The notes under the pieces were generated by a model that saw only the letters and a program-made list of their open reading frames with translations, had not been told where the DNA came from and did no database searches. Shown here in pieces: positions 50,149-59,834 of a stretch of 64,000 nucleotides of DNA; position 1 is the stretch's first letter; every line of letters starts with the position of its first letter. Location of the stretch: assembly GCA_900768875.1 (NCBI GenBank), contig CAAGEP010000005.1, positions 1 to 64,000 of the forward strand. Direction: 5' to 3'. Both the position numbers and the translations under genes were made by a program. The DNA is from Alphaproteobacteria bacterium (GTDB lineage: Bacteria > Pseudomonadota > Alphaproteobacteria > CAAGCB01 > CAG-977).

Positions 50149-52470
50149 TTAATTCTGCGGCTTCGGCGGAACCGGAGCTTGATGCAAAGCTTTGGGAATT
50201 TTTACACGCACAACCCCCGGCATTTTGGGAACTTTCACCATTCCGGCAGGCATTTTAACGGGAATTTTTTTCATCATCACCGTTTTATGCGGTGCGGGCG
50301 TTGTTACGGAAACGGCAGGCGTTTCCACGAAACCGCCCACAGGTACGGGCGGAGGCGGCACCGTTTCACTTTCAGCAAAAACAGAAACGGATTCTTCCGG
50401 TTCGGAAGGCAAAGCACTTTGCAGCAAGCTGTCGATTTCATCGTCGCTCATCGGTTCTTCGTCGCTGACGGGCGGCGGTTCCGGCGCAGACGCCGCTTGA
50501 TTTTCCGTTTCCTCGCTTAAAACGGGTGGCGGAACACTTTCCAAGGATTGAGAATCGCCGCTTTCATCATCATCAATAACGGCGGGTATTTCAACACCGT
50601 CATCCTCCGTCAAATCCGGTTCAAAGTCGTTTTCGGCGGCTAAATCATCGTCATAAGACAAAGCGGGCGGTTCCGCATCTTGGTTAACCGTTTGCGCCGC
50701 CGGTGTAAACATTTCGTCCGAATCATCTTCTTCATACAAAGAATTCAGAGCAACACCGGTTTGTCCGGCTTCATCCTCGTCGTTGTCCAACTCTTCATAT
50801 TTTTGCGAAACCGCCGCGCCGTCCAACCCGACAACACCCGTTTCCTGCGGTTCCTCCTCTTGATTGCGGACGGCGGGAGCATTGGCCGGCGTAAAATAGT
50901 ACAGCGGTTCGTTTCTGACTTTTTCGATATCTTCGCCGTCAGGAACGGGAATCGAACGGTTTGGTCCGTTTTCATCATAAACAACGACTTGATTCCTGCC
51001 GTGTTCCTTGGCTTCATACAATGCTTCATCAGACATTTTCAGCATTTCGGCAACGTTATCCGTTACCGTCGACGATACCAACCCGATACTGACCGTAAAT
51101 TGAACATCTTGATTTTGCTCGTTTTTCACAACCAGTTTTGAAATTTTAATACGCAGACGTTCGGCAACGCGGTGCGCGTTTTCAATCGACGCTTCGGGCA
51201 GCAAAATAACGAATTCCTCACCGCCGAAACGCGCGACAATGTCGGATTCGCGCAAAGTCCTGCGGCAACAGTCCGCCAAAGCCTGTAATACCAAGTCGCC
51301 GACGGCGTGACCGTGCGTATCGTTGACGTTTTTAAAGTGGTCGGCGTCAATCATAAACAGACAGAACGGATGATTGTACCGGCGCGAACGCTGAACTTCC
51401 TTCTTCGCCAACTCCTCGAACTGGCGGCGGTTGTAGCACTTTGTCAAAGGATCGCGCGTTGCTTGGTCAAACAGCTGCAATTCTTTTTTCTTGCGGTCGG
51501 TGATGTCTTGGAAAGCCATATAAAGCGCAACATCGTATTCGTAATCGAACACGCGCGCGCTCAGCAACAGCCAGAACGGTTCGCCCTGCCGCGGTTTGAC
51601 CATAAACTCGAAATCGTCAACAACAGGATGCTTTTCCAGCTTTGCCAGCAATTCCGTGCGTTTTGACGGTTCGGCAAAGTAATCGACCATTTTAAAGCCG
51701 GCGATGTTTTTCTTGTCCAAACGAAACAGTTTTGCCGCGCTTTCGTTCATCAAAATCAGCTGATCACCCTTTAAGCGCGATATGATAATCGGGAACGGCG
51801 ACAACTGCACCATCAGTCGCAAACGTTCCTTGTTGTCTTTGATTTCCTTCATCAAAGCATCAAACTGATGCGCCATCATGTTGTTGGAAATCAGCAGCAG
51901 CCCGCACATGAAAGCGATATAAAGGAACGTTTCAAAAACCGGCGACAGCAGACTTTGCCCCCATGTCATCAGCCCGACAATGTTGTATACGACCAAAAAG
52001 ATGCAAACCCATCCCGTTACAACAAAACCCAGCGTGTTGCGCAGCCCTTTGCGACGCCACAGTGCCGCCGCCAAAGCCGCATATCCCAAAGTCGACAGAG
52101 CCAAAGACAGTGTCATTGCCGATCCGTCGCCCGTCAATACGACGACATACCAGCTCCACCCGATTGACAGCAGAACGGAAACGATTAGCGCCGTCGGATT
52201 GATTTTGATCCCTTTGATGCCGCACGCGCTGGCGGTAATGAAGACGGCGGAAAGCAAACGGCACAGCAAGCTTATCAGATAATAATAGGTTTCGCCCAGA
52301 AAACCGACGCAAAACATCAGCAATTTGGACAGGAAAACAAAGCCCATGCCTATAAACAGGCAACGAATGGCGCCGGCCAAATCGGACACGCCTTTCAAGT
52401 AGCGCAACGTCATCATTACGCCGGCCAAAGCAAACAGCATCGGAATCAAGCCGGAAGTCGTTATTGCCAT
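50149..52470 (-). CDS. Membrane PAS-GGDEF diguanylate cyclase with long acidic C-terminal tail
   Basis: A 773-residue protein. About 6-8 N-terminal TM helices (1-200) form a sensory module, a PAS domain (~212-330; LSPFPIIISRLKGDQLILMN) follows, then a GGDEF domain (~340-500) with intact RFGGEEF and an I-site RESD five residues earlier, so product-inhibited c-di-GMP synthesis is expected. The last ~270 residues are low-complexity, rich in Asp, Glu, Pro and Val, and end in a basic KIPVKMPAGMVKVPKMPG stretch. Inside the tail, MSDDEIDSLLQ resembles the CheY-binding peptide at the start of FliM. Such a tail on a cyclase is unusual. Confidence 0.85.
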   Translation of the reverse strand: MAITTSGLIPMLFALAGVMMTLRYLKGVSDLAGAIRCLFIGMGFVFLSKLLMFCVGFLGETYYYLISLLCRLLSAVFITASACGIKGIKINPTALIVSVLLSIGWSWYVVVLTGDGSAMTLSLALSTLGYAALAAALWRRKGLRNTLGFVVTGWVCIFLVVYNIVGLMTWGQSLLSPVFETFLYIAFMCGLLLISNNMMAHQFDALMKEIKDNKERLRLMVQLSPFPIIISRLKGDQLILMNESAAKLFRLDKKNIAGFKMVDYFAEPSKRTELLAKLEKHPVVDDFEFMVKPRQGEPFWLLLSARVFDYEYDVALYMAFQDITDRKKKELQLFDQATRDPLTKCYNRRQFEELAKKEVQRSRRYNHPFCLFMIDADHFKNVNDTHGHAVGDLVLQALADCCRRTLRESDIVARFGGEEFVILLPEASIENAHRVAERLRIKISKLVVKNEQNQDVQFTVSIGLVSSTVTDNVAEMLKMSDEALYEAKEHGRNQVVVYDENGPNRSIPVPDGEDIEKVRNEPLYYFTPANAPAVRNQEEEPQETGVVGLDGAAVSQKYEELDNDEDEAGQTGVALNSLYEEDDSDEMFTPAAQTVNQDAEPPALSYDDDLAAENDFEPDLTEDDGVEIPAVIDDDESGDSQSLESVPPPVLSEETENQAASAPEPPPVSDEEPMSDDEIDSLLQSALPSEPEESVSVFAESETVPPPPVPVGGFVETPAVSVTTPAPHKTVMMKKIPVKMPAGMVKVPKMPGVVRVKIPKALHQAPVPPKPQN

Positions 52471-52518
52471 TGTTTTCCTTTTATCCGCAAAAAATATTCT
52501 CTTATTTTCTATTTATAG

Positions 52519-52524
52519 TATAAT
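52519..52524 (+). promoter_or_regulatory. Candidate -10 box of the 52588 membrane-protein gene
   Basis: A perfect TATAAT lies 64 nt upstream of the ATG at 52588 in the divergent gap with the cyclase gene. The -35 region (TTCTCT at 16 nt) is poor, so the assignment is tentative. Confidence 0.4.
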
Positions 52525-52587
52525 GCTCTTGCGGAGCAAAGCCGAATTTGTCATAAATGTAAAAAAACATTCTTTTAAGGGGCATTC

Positions 52588-53835
52588 ATGGTTCAGGAAG
52601 ACACTTCTCCCGTTAACGATCTGGACGAAATCGAAGGGCTGAACTTAAACAACGGAAAAATCGAAAAACGCCGTTTGCGTCCTTTGACGTCTTTCTTGGA
52701 TTTTGATTTGTCGCACCGTCCGACCCAAGCCAAAGACAGAATATCAAAAAAACGCGTCTGGTTCGGTCTGACCGTCGGCATACTGATGATTGCCATGGGT
52801 GTGTTGGTTAATTTCAAATCGCCCGCATCGTTTTTGAACATTCCCGCCGACGATGCGCCCGTTTCCTTGAAAACGGCTTTTTCGGCCTCATGGCTGTTTG
52901 TCGGTTTGGGATTGTTCATTATCACCACGCGCATTTTGCTGATGTTTTACGGGCGCGATTTCTTCATCGGACACAAATTCGCCGCCGTCGTGATTCAAAA
53001 ACCGTTTGAAACCGGACAACGGCAAGCGGATTCTTTGGACGGCTACATCGGCGTCCGCTACCGTTCCCGCATCGTCAACGTTTTTGGATTAACGTCGTTT
53101 ACACAGCACATTATCGATTTACAGCACCCCAATGAAACGAAAACCATTCCTTTGTATATTTCAAACAACGGCGACGGCGTTTCAAAAAAATGGGAAGAAT
53201 TGGCGCGTCAAATGCAAATGCCCGCCATTTTCAACACAGCGGACGGCATTATCGAAATCGCCCCCGAAGACATTCAAAAATCTTTGCCCCGTCTGATTAA
53301 AGAGGGCAAAGTCAAAATCAACGAAAAAAATTTATACAAAGTCCCCCATTCGTTCAATATCGTCGAAGAAGCCGATTTCTGCCAAATCGATCCGTTGATT
53401 CGCGATAGCGCGTTTTCCAAAACGTCGGCTTTGCTGTGTTTGTGCGCGTTTTTCGCCACGGCGTTTTTCGGATTTGCTTTAACGGTCGGACGGCACGAAC
53501 CTTTGCCGTATATTTCTTTGCTGTTGCTGGCGGTGCTTTTGTTTGTCATTGTCCCCGTCGCTTTATTTTTCCGTAAAAAAAGGATTGTCATTTCAAAAAA
53601 CGGCATCCGAATCAAATCGAAATGGCTGGGAATTCCGTCTTTCGGTTTTCTGATTCCGATGGACAAGCTTGAATCCCTGCACGTTGTCCACAACAGCTAC
53701 GATTTCAAATACTCGCTGGTCATCGGCGCGGACGGACAAACCACGCACATCGGACGCGGTTTGCCCAAAGACGATTTGAAATGGCTGGAAAACTTTATCA
53801 ACGCGCATATCAAGCATTTCACGCATGCGCACTGA
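52588..53835 (+). CDS. Unrecognised membrane protein with four TM helices
   Basis: A 415-residue protein. Hydrophobic segments: about 55-73 (GLTVGILMIAMGVLVNF), 95-118 (SWLFVGLGLFIITTRILLMFYG), 283-302 and 308-327, the last two as a hairpin before a C-terminal soluble domain that begins KKRIVISKNGIRIKSKWLG. The loop between TM2 and TM3 is a ~160-residue soluble domain. The C-terminal part resembles PH-like or DUF-type membrane-associated domains, but I cannot name a family. Ribosome-binding site TTAAGGGGC precedes ATG. It converges with mnmG with 6 nt between stops. Confidence 0.8.
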   Translation: MVQEDTSPVNDLDEIEGLNLNNGKIEKRRLRPLTSFLDFDLSHRPTQAKDRISKKRVWFGLTVGILMIAMGVLVNFKSPASFLNIPADDAPVSLKTAFSASWLFVGLGLFIITTRILLMFYGRDFFIGHKFAAVVIQKPFETGQRQADSLDGYIGVRYRSRIVNVFGLTSFTQHIIDLQHPNETKTIPLYISNNGDGVSKKWEELARQMQMPAIFNTADGIIEIAPEDIQKSLPRLIKEGKVKINEKNLYKVPHSFNIVEEADFCQIDPLIRDSAFSKTSALLCLCAFFATAFFGFALTVGRHEPLPYISLLLLAVLLFVIVPVALFFRKKRIVISKNGIRIKSKWLGIPSFGFLIPMDKLESLHVVHNSYDFKYSLVIGADGQTTHIGRGLPKDDLKWLENFINAHIKHFTHAH

Positions 53836-53841
53836 CGCGTT

Positions 53842-55701
53842 TTATTTCGCTGATTTGATATAGCCCAGAATCGCCGTAATCGCCGCCGGAGTAATCCCCG
53901 AAACACGCGACGCCGCGCCGATGGTTTCGGGACGGACTTTCGACAGTTTGATAACCACTTCGTTCGACAATCCGCCGATTTTTTTGTAATCCAAATCAGC
54001 GGGAATTTTCAAAGCCTCGTCTTTGCGGAAAGCGCGAATATCGGCTTCCTGCCGCTGTAAATAGCCTTTATACTTGGCTTCGATTTCCAGCTGTTCGACG
54101 ACATCGCGGCGTGTGTTTTGCAATTCGTGCCACACGGCGGAAAGCTTGTCCCAGTCGATTTCCGCATAAGCCAGCAAATCCATGCCGTTGCGGTGCACGC
54201 CGTCTTTGTTGACCGCAAAGCCCAACAGCTCCAGTTCACGCGGCGTCCCGCCGATATTTTCAAGCTTTTGTCGGGCTTCTTGCAAAGCGGCAAGCTTTTC
54301 GGCGAACATTTGCCGCCTTTTTTCGCCGACACAGCCTATGTCGATGCCTTTTTGCGTCAAACGCAAATCCGCATTGTCGGAACGCAGCAGCAAACGATAT
54401 TCGGCGCGCGACGTGAACATACGGTACGGCTCGTCAACGCCTTTGGTTGTCAAATCGTCAATCATCACGCCGATATAAGCATCCGCCCTGTCCAAAATGA
54501 ACTCTTTGCCGCTTTCAGCCGCTTTCAGCGCGGCGTTAACCCCCGCAATCAAGCCCAAAGCCGCCGCTTCCTCGTATCCCGTCGTGCCGTTCAGCTGACC
54601 CGCGACAAACAGCCCCGACACTTTTTTGGTTTCCAAAGTGCGGCGCATTTCCAACGGATCGATATAGTCGTATTCAATCGCATAGCCGGGACGAATGATG
54701 CGCACGTTTTCCAGCCCCGCAATGCTGTGAATCATCGCGTCCTGCACGTCTTCGGGCAAAGAAGTCGAAATCCCGTTCGGATACACCGTATCGTCGTCCA
54801 ATCCTTCGGGTTCCAAAAAAACATGATGAGAATCCCTGTCCGCGAATTTAACCAGCTTGTCTTCGATACTGGGACAATAGCGCGGACCGATGCCTTTAAT
54901 CTGTCCCGAAAACAGCGGCGCGCGATTCATATTGTCACGAATGATTTGGTGTGTTTCCTTGTTTGTTGCGGTAACGTAACAAGCTATTTGCGGAACGGAA
55001 ATTACCGTATCCATAAAAGAAAACGGTTCGGGATTGTCATCGCCCGATTGTTTTTGCGTTTTGGAATAATCAATCGTCGTTCCGTCCAATCTGGCGGGGG
55101 TTCCCGTTTTCAAACGACCGATGCTCAGCCCCAGTTTGACAAGGGAATCCGTCAAATTTTCGCATGAAATATCACCGACGCGTCCGCCGACCGTTTTTTT
55201 GTCGCCGACATGCATCAATCCGTGCAAAAACGTCCCCGCCGTCAACACAACGGCTTTCGCGAAGTACTTTTTACCGTCGTTCGTTTCAATTCCGAAAACA
55301 ATTTTCCGCCCGTCTTCGTCTTTATACAGCAAATGTTCGACAGCACCCGCTTCCACCGTCAAATTCGGCGTGTTGTTCAGCAGTTCGTCCTGCATGGCTT
55401 GGCGGTAAAGCTTTCTGTCCGCCTGCGTGCGCAAACCTTGAACCGCCGGACCTTTCGAGCTGTTCAGCATGCGGAACTGAATGCCCGCTTTGTCGGCAAC
55501 GCGCCCGATTAAGCCGTCCAAAGCATCGATTTCGCGAACCAAATGCCCTTTGCCCAAGCCGCCGATGGCGGGATTGCAGGACATTTCGCCGATTGTTTCG
55601 ATTCTGTGCGTCAATAAAAGCGTATTTGCGCCCATACGCGCCGCCGCCGCCGCCGCTTCACATCCGGCGTGTCCGCCGCCCACAACGATTACATCAAACA
55701 T
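53842..55701 (-). CDS. mnmG: tRNA uridine 5-carboxymethylaminomethyl modification enzyme MnmG (GidA)
   Basis: A 619-residue FAD enzyme. FAD motif VIVVGGGHAGCEAAAAAARMGA at the start, then SCNPAIGGLGKGHLVREIDALDG, LTAGTFLHGLMHVG, PRYCPSIEDKLVKF and a C-terminal helical domain (RPETIGAASRVSGITPAAITAI). With MnmE it installs cmnm5U at the wobble base of several tRNAs. Length is normal. mnmE lies directly upstream (4 nt), the usual pair near the alphaproteobacterial origin. Confidence 0.96.
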   Translation of the reverse strand: MFDVIVVGGGHAGCEAAAAAARMGANTLLLTHRIETIGEMSCNPAIGGLGKGHLVREIDALDGLIGRVADKAGIQFRMLNSSKGPAVQGLRTQADRKLYRQAMQDELLNNTPNLTVEAGAVEHLLYKDEDGRKIVFGIETNDGKKYFAKAVVLTAGTFLHGLMHVGDKKTVGGRVGDISCENLTDSLVKLGLSIGRLKTGTPARLDGTTIDYSKTQKQSGDDNPEPFSFMDTVISVPQIACYVTATNKETHQIIRDNMNRAPLFSGQIKGIGPRYCPSIEDKLVKFADRDSHHVFLEPEGLDDDTVYPNGISTSLPEDVQDAMIHSIAGLENVRIIRPGYAIEYDYIDPLEMRRTLETKKVSGLFVAGQLNGTTGYEEAAALGLIAGVNAALKAAESGKEFILDRADAYIGVMIDDLTTKGVDEPYRMFTSRAEYRLLLRSDNADLRLTQKGIDIGCVGEKRRQMFAEKLAALQEARQKLENIGGTPRELELLGFAVNKDGVHRNGMDLLAYAEIDWDKLSAVWHELQNTRRDVVEQLEIEAKYKGYLQRQEADIRAFRKDEALKIPADLDYKKIGGLSNEVVIKLSKVRPETIGAASRVSGITPAAITAILGYIKSAK

Positions 55702-55705
55702 AACC

Positions 55706-57013
55706 TTACTTTCCTATGCAAAAGTCTTTGAAAATAATATCCAACAGCTCGTCCACGCGAACTTGTCCCGTGATTTTGCCCAACGCCCGCATTGCCAACC
55801 GCAAATCTTCCGCCGTCAATTCAATGGCGGGAGCCGTCAACGATTGAGTCAACAAATCGTAACATTCCTCTAATGATTGTCTGTGACGCACACGGGTCAA
55901 GGACGGTTCTTCGCGCATGGACAGAGTGTCTTCGACAAACGAACCGATGCGATCCAACAAAGCGTCAATGCCGTCGCCCGTCTTTGCCGACACCCAAACA
56001 CCATCGCCGGCGGGATTGGAAACTTTATCTTTTTTGTTCATAATCCGCATAACGTTTCGACCCCGAAACGATTCCGTTTCCGTATTTTCATCAATTTCGG
56101 ACGCATCAAAAACCGCCAAAATCAAGTCGGCTTCTTCAGCGCGTTTTTTGGCGCGGCGAACACCCTCGGCTTCGATTTCCTCATCCGTCTTTCGCAACCC
56201 TGCCGTGTCCGCAATGACAACGGGATAGCCGCGAATATCCATGCGCACTTCGATAATGTCGCGGGTTGTTCCCGCCGTTGACGACACAATCGCCACATCG
56301 CGCTGAGCCAGTTTGTTCATCAAGCTGGATTTGCCCGCATTGGGCGCGCCGATAATCGCGATTTGAAAGCCGTCCCGCAATCGTTCGCCGCGGCGTCCGT
56401 CTTTTAAATGATTGCCGATTTTGGTTTGCAAGGAAACGATTTTTGCACGGATTGAATCGGCGACTTCGGGCGGAACTTCTTCTTCGGGAAAGTCGATGTA
56501 CGCTTCCATCCACGCCAGCAAATGCACCAATTCCTCGCGCCAGCCGTCGTACAGTCCCGCCAGCGCGCCGTTCATCTGGCGCAATGCCTGCTTTCTTTGC
56601 TGTTCCGTTTCGGCATCGACCAAATCCGCCAAACCTTCCGCCGCGGTCAAGTCCATTTTGCCGTTTTCGACGGCGCGGCGGGTGAATTCCCCCCTGTCCG
56701 CCGGTCTGAAATCGTCCAAAGCCGCCAATTCTTTCAAAACCGCCGCCAAAATCGCGCGCCCGCCGTGAGTTTGCAATTCAACGACGTCTTCGCCCGTAAA
56801 GCTGTGCGGATGCGGGAAAAACAGCATCAGCGCGTCATCTATCGGCGTTCCGTCGGCAGTGCGGATTTTGGTGAAAACAGCCTTGCGCGGAACCGGATTT
56901 TTCAGCCCGCACAGCTTTTCGCAAGCAAGCTTGGCATTTTGTCCCGAAATTCTGACAATGGCGACCCCTGCTTTTCCTTGAGCGGTTGCCGGCGCAAAAA
57001 TGGTCGAATTCAT
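55706..57013 (-). CDS. mnmE: tRNA modification GTPase MnmE (TrmE)
   Basis: A 435-residue GTPase. The N-terminal folate-binding domain starts TIFAPATAQGKAGVAIVRISG; the inserted G domain has GAPNAGKSSLMNKL, DTAGLRKTDEEIE and NKKD; the C-terminus ends in DFCIGK, the conserved C-(I/L/V)-GK tail with catalytic cysteine. It partners with MnmG for wobble uridine modification. Its ATG overlaps the stop of the Smr-domain gene by 4 nt (ATGA), so translation is linked. Confidence 0.95.
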   Translation of the reverse strand: MNSTIFAPATAQGKAGVAIVRISGQNAKLACEKLCGLKNPVPRKAVFTKIRTADGTPIDDALMLFFPHPHSFTGEDVVELQTHGGRAILAAVLKELAALDDFRPADRGEFTRRAVENGKMDLTAAEGLADLVDAETEQQRKQALRQMNGALAGLYDGWREELVHLLAWMEAYIDFPEEEVPPEVADSIRAKIVSLQTKIGNHLKDGRRGERLRDGFQIAIIGAPNAGKSSLMNKLAQRDVAIVSSTAGTTRDIIEVRMDIRGYPVVIADTAGLRKTDEEIEAEGVRRAKKRAEEADLILAVFDASEIDENTETESFRGRNVMRIMNKKDKVSNPAGDGVWVSAKTGDGIDALLDRIGSFVEDTLSMREEPSLTRVRHRQSLEECYDLLTQSLTAPAIELTAEDLRLAMRALGKITGQVRVDELLDIIFKDFCIGK

Positions 57014-57531
57014 TTTCTATCCTTTCTGTGGCGTTTCAGCAGCACATAAAACGCGCCGTCGCCGCCGTCTTTGGGCTGAGCGTTCGCAAACGCCAAAATC
57101 AAGCCGCGGACTTCGGGTGAATTTATCCACCGCGGCAAATCGGCGCGCAGCACTCCGCGCCCGAAAAATCCGCCGCGTCCCGTGATAATCAGCAAACAGC
57201 GCAAATGCCGTTTTGATGCCGAAACAATAAAATCTTTAAACGCTTTTTCGCCGCTTTCCAGCGTATGACCGTGCAAATCCAAAGTCGCCTGCATCGGCAT
57301 TTCCCCGCTGCGGAAACGCAAGCCGTTTTTCCTGTCCAGAAATTCGATGTCGCCCGCTTCCAGTTCTTTGTATTTTGTAAAATCTTCCTGCGGTTCTTGG
57401 CGCAAGGGCTTGATTTTCAACGTCAATTTTTTGGAAACGGAAACCGTTTTCGCTTTCGGCTGAGGCTGTTTCGACCCCAAAGGACGCACCGTATCGGCGA
57501 CGGCTTGCCACAAATCGCTGTCTTCAGTCAT
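57010..57531 (-). CDS. Smr-domain protein
   Basis: A 173-residue protein with a C-terminal Smr domain: LDLHGHTLESGEKAFKDFI followed by LIITGRGGF and VLLKRHR. The N-terminal ~75 residues are basic and Lys/Gln/Pro-rich. Smr domains bind or nick nucleic acids, and stand-alone bacterial forms have been linked to mRNA cleavage at stalled ribosomes; the substrate here is unknown. It overlaps both neighbours (8 nt with the membrane protein, 4 nt with mnmE). Confidence 0.88.
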   Translation of the reverse strand: MTEDSDLWQAVADTVRPLGSKQPQPKAKTVSVSKKLTLKIKPLRQEPQEDFTKYKELEAGDIEFLDRKNGLRFRSGEMPMQATLDLHGHTLESGEKAFKDFIVSASKRHLRCLLIITGRGGFFGRGVLRADLPRWINSPEVRGLILAFANAQPKDGGDGAFYVLLKRHRKDRK

Positions 57532-58012
57532 CGGATTCGTCCGTATTGTCGGCGGGAATCAAATCGGGAAAATAAGATTCCGCAAACGTCCGCCAGTCCC
57601 CTTGCGGCGCAGAGCAGGAAACCCGCGCATCGGCGGAAAGGCAAATCGAAAATCCGCCGTATCGCCATGCGATTAAAAACTTTTCGATTCGGGGAACGAC
57701 ACGCTTGACCACGCGGTTTTGCATAAACGGTTCCAAAAAAAACGGCATCAAAAAAGCGTATCCCAAAACCAAAACCGTTAAAACAATCGTTCCTGTCATC
57801 AGATTGTTGACAATCATCGACACCAGCGACAGCGTTAAAATCACCAGCAAAGGCAAAACGTTTTCCCACGGATTGAAAAACGGAGAACCGATTTTGTTCA
57901 ACGCTTTGAAATCGATTTTGATAAACGCTTTTTTTTCGACAATCGCGCGCTGCAGTCCTTGAAATATCAGCAAATCCTGTCTGGTCGGCGGTTGAATGGG
58001 TGTTTTGGTCAT
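57524..58012 (-). CDS. Small membrane protein, function unknown
   Basis: A 162-residue protein. An N-terminal ~45-residue soluble part (PTRQDLLIFQGLQRAIVEKKAFIKIDF) is followed by two TM helices (NVLPLLVILTLSLVSMIVN and TGTIVLTVLVLGYAFLMPFF, about 59-100) and a soluble C-terminus of ~60 residues. No family is recognised. It lies between mltA and the Smr gene in a co-oriented block, with 3 nt to the mltA stop. A role with the cell-wall hydrolase is possible but not supported by a motif. Confidence 0.75.
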   Translation of the reverse strand: MTKTPIQPPTRQDLLIFQGLQRAIVEKKAFIKIDFKALNKIGSPFFNPWENVLPLLVILTLSLVSMIVNNLMTGTIVLTVLVLGYAFLMPFFLEPFMQNRVVKRVVPRIEKFLIAWRYGGFSICLSADARVSCSAPQGDWRTFAESYFPDLIPADNTDESDD

Positions 58013-58015
58013 TTT

Positions 58016-59083
58016 TCAGTCCTTTGGCTTTAAAATGAAATATGTCCCTTTTGATTTCATTCGTCCAGCTTCTTTTAAAGCTTTTTCGCCCGTTCCCCAA
58101 AAAAAGTCGCCGCGCACCAAGCCTTTGATTGCCGCGCCCGTATCCTGCGCGGTCACCAGCCGCTGCAAAGGCGTGCCGTCGGGCGCAACCGTGTCCAGCC
58201 ACAAAAAGCTGCCCAAAGGAACGAAATCCGCGTCGACGGCCAGGCTTCTGCGCGGCGTCAAAGCGACGCCCATCGATCCGACCGCGTCCGTATCCTTGCC
58301 CGTTTTAAAGAAAATATAGCGTTTGTTTTTATGCATCAGCTTTTCGCCGTGCTTCGGATTTTCAATCAGCCATTTGCGAATGGCTTGCATGGAATGGATG
58401 CCTTTTTTCGCCAAATCCTTGCCGATACCGTAAAAGGAATGTCCGTTATGCCCCGCAAAGTGCAAAGAAATCCGCCGCCCGTCGGGCAGGACAAGAACGG
58501 CTGATCCCTGCACCTGCGCGGTGAACAAATCGGCTTTGTGTTCCACCCAAGCCACCGCTTCGGCGTTCGCTTTGCCGTTTTCGATTTCGCGGCGCGTAAA
58601 ATAAGGCGCGATTTCGCCGTTTTTCACACGTCCGAAAATCATTTTTCCTTTTAATTCGGGATAAAACTTTCCCAAATCGACCTTGACCATATCGGCGGGA
58701 ACTCCCAAAACGGGAACGGCGAATTCATCGTTTTTTTCGACGGCTCCCCTTATTTCGGGTTTGAAGTATCCCGTAAAAAGCCCCGTTTTTCCGACGGCAA
58801 AAGGACGCATTTCCGATTTGACGAACGCGCGCAAATCCGCCGAGCTTTCAAAACGCTTTTTATTCAGTTTTTTGCAAAACTTTTTCCATTCGGCACGTTT
58901 TTTCAACACGGCGCACGATTTTTTCAAAGCGGGCAAAGCATGTATCATTTCATCGTTTTCAAAGCCGTTCAGCGCTTCAAATCCGACGGGCGTCAGAACG
59001 GTCGGCGGCTGTTTGCACGGCTTGAACAGCCAGCACGCCAGCGCGAACGAAACGATAAAGCAGTAAAAGGGAAACCTGTTCAT
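58016..59083 (-). CDS. mltA: Membrane-bound lytic transglycosylase A (MltA family)
   Basis: A 355-residue enzyme from ATG 59083 (overlaps the Tim44-like stop as ATGA; the longer frame lacks a ribosome-binding site). A hydrophobic N-terminal signal/anchor (FYCFIVSFALACWLF) has a Cys that could serve as a lipobox-like site, though LACW is not a classical lipobox. The MltA domain is seen in TGYFKPEIRGA, LTPRRSLAVDADFVPLGSFLWLD and the 3D-domain aspartates in TAQDTGAAIKGLVRGDFFWG. It cleaves peptidoglycan glycan strands in the periplasm, forming anhydromuropeptides. Confidence 0.9.
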   Translation of the reverse strand: MNRFPFYCFIVSFALACWLFKPCKQPPTVLTPVGFEALNGFENDEMIHALPALKKSCAVLKKRAEWKKFCKKLNKKRFESSADLRAFVKSEMRPFAVGKTGLFTGYFKPEIRGAVEKNDEFAVPVLGVPADMVKVDLGKFYPELKGKMIFGRVKNGEIAPYFTRREIENGKANAEAVAWVEHKADLFTAQVQGSAVLVLPDGRRISLHFAGHNGHSFYGIGKDLAKKGIHSMQAIRKWLIENPKHGEKLMHKNKRYIFFKTGKDTDAVGSMGVALTPRRSLAVDADFVPLGSFLWLDTVAPDGTPLQRLVTAQDTGAAIKGLVRGDFFWGTGEKALKEAGRMKSKGTYFILKPKD

Positions 59084-59760
59084 TCTGCGGGCGTTTTGTG
59101 ATGCGTTGCCGTCAGCACCCAAACGGGGCTGGACGATTTCATATCGCGGCGGAACGTCCAAACGTCCGTTACCGTTTCGATATAAGTCGGATCGCCCAAA
59201 ACGACTTCACCCTGTTCGTTTTTCAAAATATTTGTCTGTTCGGTTTCGAATTCGACGGTCAATTCAACCAGATTGCCAATCAAATTCGCCTGCGTCAATT
59301 TGATGCTTTTGAAACCGATAAGGCTGAATTCCGCCGTTTCCTTGCGCGCGGCGCGGTCATCGATGACTTTTTCAAACCGTTTGTAAATATCGCGCGACAA
59401 CATCGGGGACAAATCCGTTTTGTTGCCTTTGGCAAACGCCTGAGCGATATATTCGAACGCGCGCGGAGCTTTGTGCATAAAGTCTGCCAAGTCAAACGTC
59501 GGATGAGCTTCCTTGATTTTATTCAAAGTCTGCAAAATTTCCGCATCCTTTTCAAAATCGCCCGCCGCGCTCAAGTCCTGTTCCAAACGAACTTCAACAT
59601 TGTTTTCCAGCGTTCTGTATTCGGAAATATCCACGACTTTGGAAGGCTGCGGCGTTTCGTCCTTTTCGGGTCGCGTTCCCAAAACGCTGCGCAACCGGTT
59701 TATCAACAGCAAAACAATGATTCCCAGAAAAACAATGTCCATAAATTGAAACTGCTGCAT
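59080..59760 (-). CDS. Tim44/TimA-like domain protein
   Basis: A 226-residue protein starting at ATG 59760 (GGAAGG upstream). One N-terminal TM helix (FMDIVFLGIIVLLLINRL) is followed by a linker and a C-terminal Tim44-like domain (FDLADFMHKAPRAFEYIAQAFAKGN, SLIGFKSIKLTQANLIGNLVELTVEFETEQ, VWTFRRDM). Alphaproteobacterial Tim44-domain proteins with this neighbourhood (beside mltA and secB) are well conserved and are relatives of mitochondrial Tim44. The bacterial function is envelope-related but not well defined. Confidence 0.88.
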   Translation of the reverse strand: MQQFQFMDIVFLGIIVLLLINRLRSVLGTRPEKDETPQPSKVVDISEYRTLENNVEVRLEQDLSAAGDFEKDAEILQTLNKIKEAHPTFDLADFMHKAPRAFEYIAQAFAKGNKTDLSPMLSRDIYKRFEKVIDDRAARKETAEFSLIGFKSIKLTQANLIGNLVELTVEFETEQTNILKNEQGEVVLGDPTYIETVTDVWTFRRDMKSSSPVWVLTATHHKTPAE

Positions 59761-59834
59761 ATTTTTAACCTTCCGTCTTTCAATTCCGTCCCGAATGGGA
59801 TACAGTAGGATAATTTTCAAATCAGGAGAATACT

